Source: Clostridia bacterium (lineage in GTDB: Bacteria > Bacillota_A > Clostridia > Oscillospirales > CAG-272). From it: a DNA stretch of 6,911 nt. Shown one piece after another: positions 5,274-6,911 of the stretch; position 1 is the stretch's first letter; each line of letters starts with the position of its first letter. The notes under the pieces are model-generated. The model searched no databases and was not told the origin of the DNA. It worked only from the letters and a program-made list of their open reading frames with translations. Where the stretch lies: the NCBI GenBank assembly GCA_017626655.1, contig JAGAIH010000513.1:1-6911 (forward strand). Direction: 5' to 3'. The translations under genes were made by a program, and so were the position numbers.

Positions 5274-6179
5274 ATGAAGCTCGCCACCACCACCGCCGAC
5301 TTCTCGGCCTACGCCAAGACCCCCGCCGCCGCTCTTGAACTGTTCGCCAGAAGTCCCTTTCGCTATATTGACCTGAACCTCCCCCACCGCTACATGGGCG
5401 AGGACTGGGAGCGCGTTACCCACGACGCGGGGGAGACCGCCGCCCGTCTGGGCATGACCCTCATCCAAGCCCACGCAGGCGACTTCCTTTCGGGCGGTGA
5501 CTCCACCCCCCGCATCCCCGAGCTGACCCGCGCTATCCGCGCATGCGGTAGGCTGGGCATCCCTCAAATCGTCGTCCACGCCCAATGGGATACCGCGATA
5601 CCCTATCCTGCGGGAATGGAGCAGTTCTTTACCTATAATAAGGGCCTCTACGAGCTTCTGTTTCCCGTGATGGAGGAGACGGGGGTCAAGGTCTTGATCG
5701 AGAACTCCTGCGAGGCCAACATGGGTCCCGCCTGCTACTTCATGACGGGGCGGGAGATGGTAGACTTTCTGGACTTCGTCGGCCACCCCCTCCTGGGTGT
5801 TGTCTGGGACACGGGCCACGCCAACTGTCGGGGGAACCGCCAGTACGAGGATCTCACCGCCCTGCGCGGCCGCCTGGACGGAGTCCACATCCACGACAAC
5901 GACGGCCGCTGTGACGGTCACACCGCCCCCTTTATGGGGATCCTGGACTGGGACAGCGTCCTGCGGGGCCTGATCGACACCGACTACAAGGGGTACTTCA
6001 CCTTTGAGTGCGACAACTTCCCCATGCGGGGCGGCGGGTGGCCCTACCTGCGGCGCAACGATCAGCCCGAGACGGCGCGGTTGCAGGATCCCTCTCTGGA
6101 GCTGAAGCTCATGGCGGAGAATTACCTGTATGAGACGGGGAAGTACATGCTTTCCCAATACGGGGCGTTTGAAGCTTGA
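5274..6179 (+). CDS. Sugar phosphate isomerase/epimerase-like TIM-barrel protein (301 aa)
   Basis: This belongs to the AP_endonuc_2/xylose-isomerase-like TIM-barrel group (IolE, IolI, Hyi and tagatose/psicose 3-epimerase relatives), cytoplasmic metal-dependent enzymes that isomerise or epimerise sugars or inositol derivatives. Typical strand-end residues are visible: IDLNLPH (32-38), IQAHAGD (64-70), IVVHAQWD (99-106), VLIENS with E143, VVWDTGHAN with D179 and H182, DGVHIHDNDG with H205 and H207, the loop DGHTAPFMGILDW (214-226), and GYFTFE with E245. E143, D179, H205 and E245 fit the usual metal-binding set. Length is standard. AGGAGG (5260-5265) lies 8 nt before the ATG. Sitting 50 nt behind the peptidase gene with no promoter or terminator between, it is probably co-transcribed. 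The substrate cannot be read from sequence; many close relatives are only generically annotated. Confidence 0.9.
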   Translation: MKLATTTADFSAYAKTPAAALELFARSPFRYIDLNLPHRYMGEDWERVTHDAGETAARLGMTLIQAHAGDFLSGGDSTPRIPELTRAIRACGRLGIPQIVVHAQWDTAIPYPAGMEQFFTYNKGLYELLFPVMEETGVKVLIENSCEANMGPACYFMTGREMVDFLDFVGHPLLGVVWDTGHANCRGNRQYEDLTALRGRLDGVHIHDNDGRCDGHTAPFMGILDWDSVLRGLIDTDYKGYFTFECDNFPMRGGGWPYLRRNDQPETARLQDPSLELKLMAENYLYETGKYMLSQYGAFEA

Positions 6180-6197
6180 TTTGAACACGGAAAAAGA

Positions 6198-6219
6198 TGA
6201 ATATATACAACAATATTCA
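6198..6219. promoter_or_regulatory. AT-rich palindrome upstream of argG, possible distal ArgR site
   Basis: TGAATAT (6198-6204) and ATATTCA (6213-6219) form perfect 7-bp arms around 8 nt. TGAATA/TATTCA is the half-site of ArgR/AhrC ARG boxes, but the spacing is wider than in a canonical box. It lies 19 nt after the epimerase-like stop codon. Confidence 0.3.
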
Positions 6220-6249
6220 CGAATTTATGCATAACCGCCCTTGAAAACC

Positions 6250-6282
6250 GCATAAACCCCCAAACATGGGGAATTATTATGC
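6250..6282. other. Imperfect hairpin between the epimerase-like gene and argG
   Basis: GCATAA (6250-6255) pairs with TTATGC (6277-6282), and inside it CCCCA (6258-6262) pairs with TGGGG (6267-6271) around AACA. No T-run follows on either strand, so it is a poor terminator. It may be a weak transcription end for the upstream operon or a chance structure. The remaining DNA at 6180-6334 is AT-rich and shows no ORF with an SD. Confidence 0.35.
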
Positions 6283-6334
6283 AAACTGCTCAAAATATCA
6301 ATCCAATTGTTTACAAATTACACACAAATCACTA

Positions 6335-6363
6335 TTGACAAAACCGTAACAAACTGGTATAAT
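6335..6363 (+). promoter_or_regulatory. Exact consensus promoter of argG
   Basis: TTGACA (6335-6340) and TATAAT (6358-6363) are separated by 17 bp, with a predicted start near 6370 and a leader of about 56 nt. Such a strong promoter on a biosynthetic gene implies active repression when arginine is present. Confidence 0.9.
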
Positions 6364-6389
6364 AGTCGCATATTTCATTTTTCAACGCA

Positions 6390-6399
6390 TGAATATTCA
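6390..6399. promoter_or_regulatory. ARG-box-like palindrome in the argG leader
   Basis: TGAATATTCA is a perfect 10-bp palindrome about 20 bp after the predicted start point; with flanks it reads CATGAATATTCAAG. This resembles the core of Bacillus-type ARG boxes bound by ArgR/AhrC, though with overlapping half-sites it is shorter than canonical. Its place downstream of a strong promoter suits a roadblock repressor site. Confidence 0.4.
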
Positions 6400-6425
6400 A
6401 GGTTCATACAAAACGGAGGCACACC

Positions 6426-6911
6426 ATGATCAACAAGGAAAACATCAAAAAAGTCGTTCTCGCCTACTCGGGCGGTCTGGATACGTCCATCATCATTCCG
6501 TGGCTGAAGGAAAACTACAACAACTGCGAGGTCATCGCGGTCTCGGGCAACGTGGGTCAGGCCGACGAGCTGGAGGGCCTGGAGGAAAAGGCTCTCAAGA
6601 CCGGCGCGTCCAAGCTCTATGTCCTGGACCTCACCGAGGAGTACGTGGACGAGTACATCATCCCCTGCATGAAGGCAGGCGCCATCTACGAGGAGTACCT
6701 GCTGGGCACCTCCCACGCCCGTCCCTGCATCGCCAAGGGCCTGGCCGAGATCGCCATCAAGGAGGGCGCCGACGCCATCTGCCACGGCTGTACCGGTAAG
6801 GGCAACGATCAGGTCCGCTTCGAGCTGACCCTCAAGCACTTCTGCCCCGATATGCCCATCATCGCTCCCTGGAGAGAGTGGGATATCAAGTCCCGCGAGG
6901 AGGAGATCGAC
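6426..6911 (+). CDS. argG: Argininosuccinate synthase, N-terminal 162 residues, cut by window edge
   Basis: Argininosuccinate synthase joins citrulline and aspartate using ATP in the cytoplasm, the penultimate step of arginine synthesis. The N-terminal ATP-pyrophosphatase signature AYSGGLDTS (13-21) is present. The family hallmarks GNVGQ (41-45), [12 protein letters not shown] (89-100, citrulline/aspartate side) and [13 protein letters not shown] (121-133) follow in the right order. The start is fixed by GGAGG (6415-6419), 6 nt before the ATG, and by the normal distance to the PP-loop. The frame is open to the right edge with no defect; full-length proteins have about 400 residues, so roughly 60 percent lies outside. 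argH often follows, but cannot be seen here. The leader carries an ARG-box-like palindrome, so arginine-dependent repression is likely. Confidence 0.97.
   Translation, partial: MINKENIKKVVLAYSGGLDTSIIIPWLKENYNNCEVIAVSGNVGQADELEGLEEKALKTGASKLYVLDLTEEYVDEYIIPCMKAGAIYEEYLLGTSHARPCIAKGLAEIAIKEGADAICHGCTGKGNDQVRFELTLKHFCPDMPIIAPWREWDIKSREEEID

Noticed and set aside
5208..6188. Minus-strand 326-codon frame opposite the isomerase-like gene
   Set aside because: Shadow of a GC-rich gene; Gly/Val-rich with no domain signature, and the plus frame has all the TIM-barrel motifs.
6250..6282. Hairpin before argG as a T-box or riboswitch
   Set aside because: It lies upstream of the argG promoter, so it is not in the argG leader, and no T-box consensus or antiterminator/terminator pair is present.
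6546..6560. Asn in GNVGQ of argG, where many bacterial enzymes have Asp
   Set aside because: Other family members, including animal argininosuccinate synthases, also carry Asn at this place, so it is not a defect.

Overview
The window looks like chromosomal DNA of a gut-type member of the Clostridia. The coding sequence is GC-rich and the intergenic DNA is AT-rich. Nearly every gene has a strong GGAGG-type Shine-Dalgarno (SD) sequence, and the promoters are close to TTGACA-17-TATAAT. The gene content (GH123-like glycosidase, XRE regulator with a helical C-terminal half, holin-like small peptide, M42 peptidase, argG) fits this; the taxonomic placement is inference.

Layout. On the minus strand, reading right to left from about 3580: an XRE-family regulator (3510 to 2350) has its own promoter, flanking palindromes and a terminator. 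Next comes a second minus-strand unit with an exact consensus promoter: a GH123/DUF4091-type glycosidase (2213 to 651), followed 29 nt later by a secreted protein that runs off the left edge. On the plus strand, an M42 aminopeptidase (4180-5223) and a sugar isomerase/epimerase-like TIM-barrel protein (5274-6179) form a probable two-gene operon. After a 246-nt AT-rich gap, argG starts at 6426 with an exact consensus promoter and runs off the right edge.

The most interesting part is the apparently gene-poor stretch 3628-4107, between the two divergent blocks. I read it as a type I toxin-antitoxin locus. A 38-residue, single-membrane-segment peptide with a basic tail is encoded on the minus strand (3897 to 3781), behind a perfect 9-nt SD and a structured leader of about 146 nt. 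Facing it on the plus strand is an exact consensus promoter (3674-3702) with no ORF, which should make an RNA of about 83 nt. That RNA converges on the toxin message, and both share a 12-bp bidirectional hairpin terminator whose stem contains the toxin stop codon. The toxin leader also contains a colinear, imperfect copy of the antitoxin RNA, in the sense direction of the message. The toxin ORF therefore sits between imperfect inverted repeats. One copied word, AUCUUUUUC, is exactly complementary to the 3' end of the toxin message. The leader can also form two mutually exclusive hairpins, one of which hides the SD.

The functional blocks appear independent: glycan use, membrane-toxin addiction or dormancy, peptide and sugar catabolism, and arginine synthesis. 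Each is separated from the next by terminators and promoters, except that I see no convincing terminator between the epimerase-like gene and argG.
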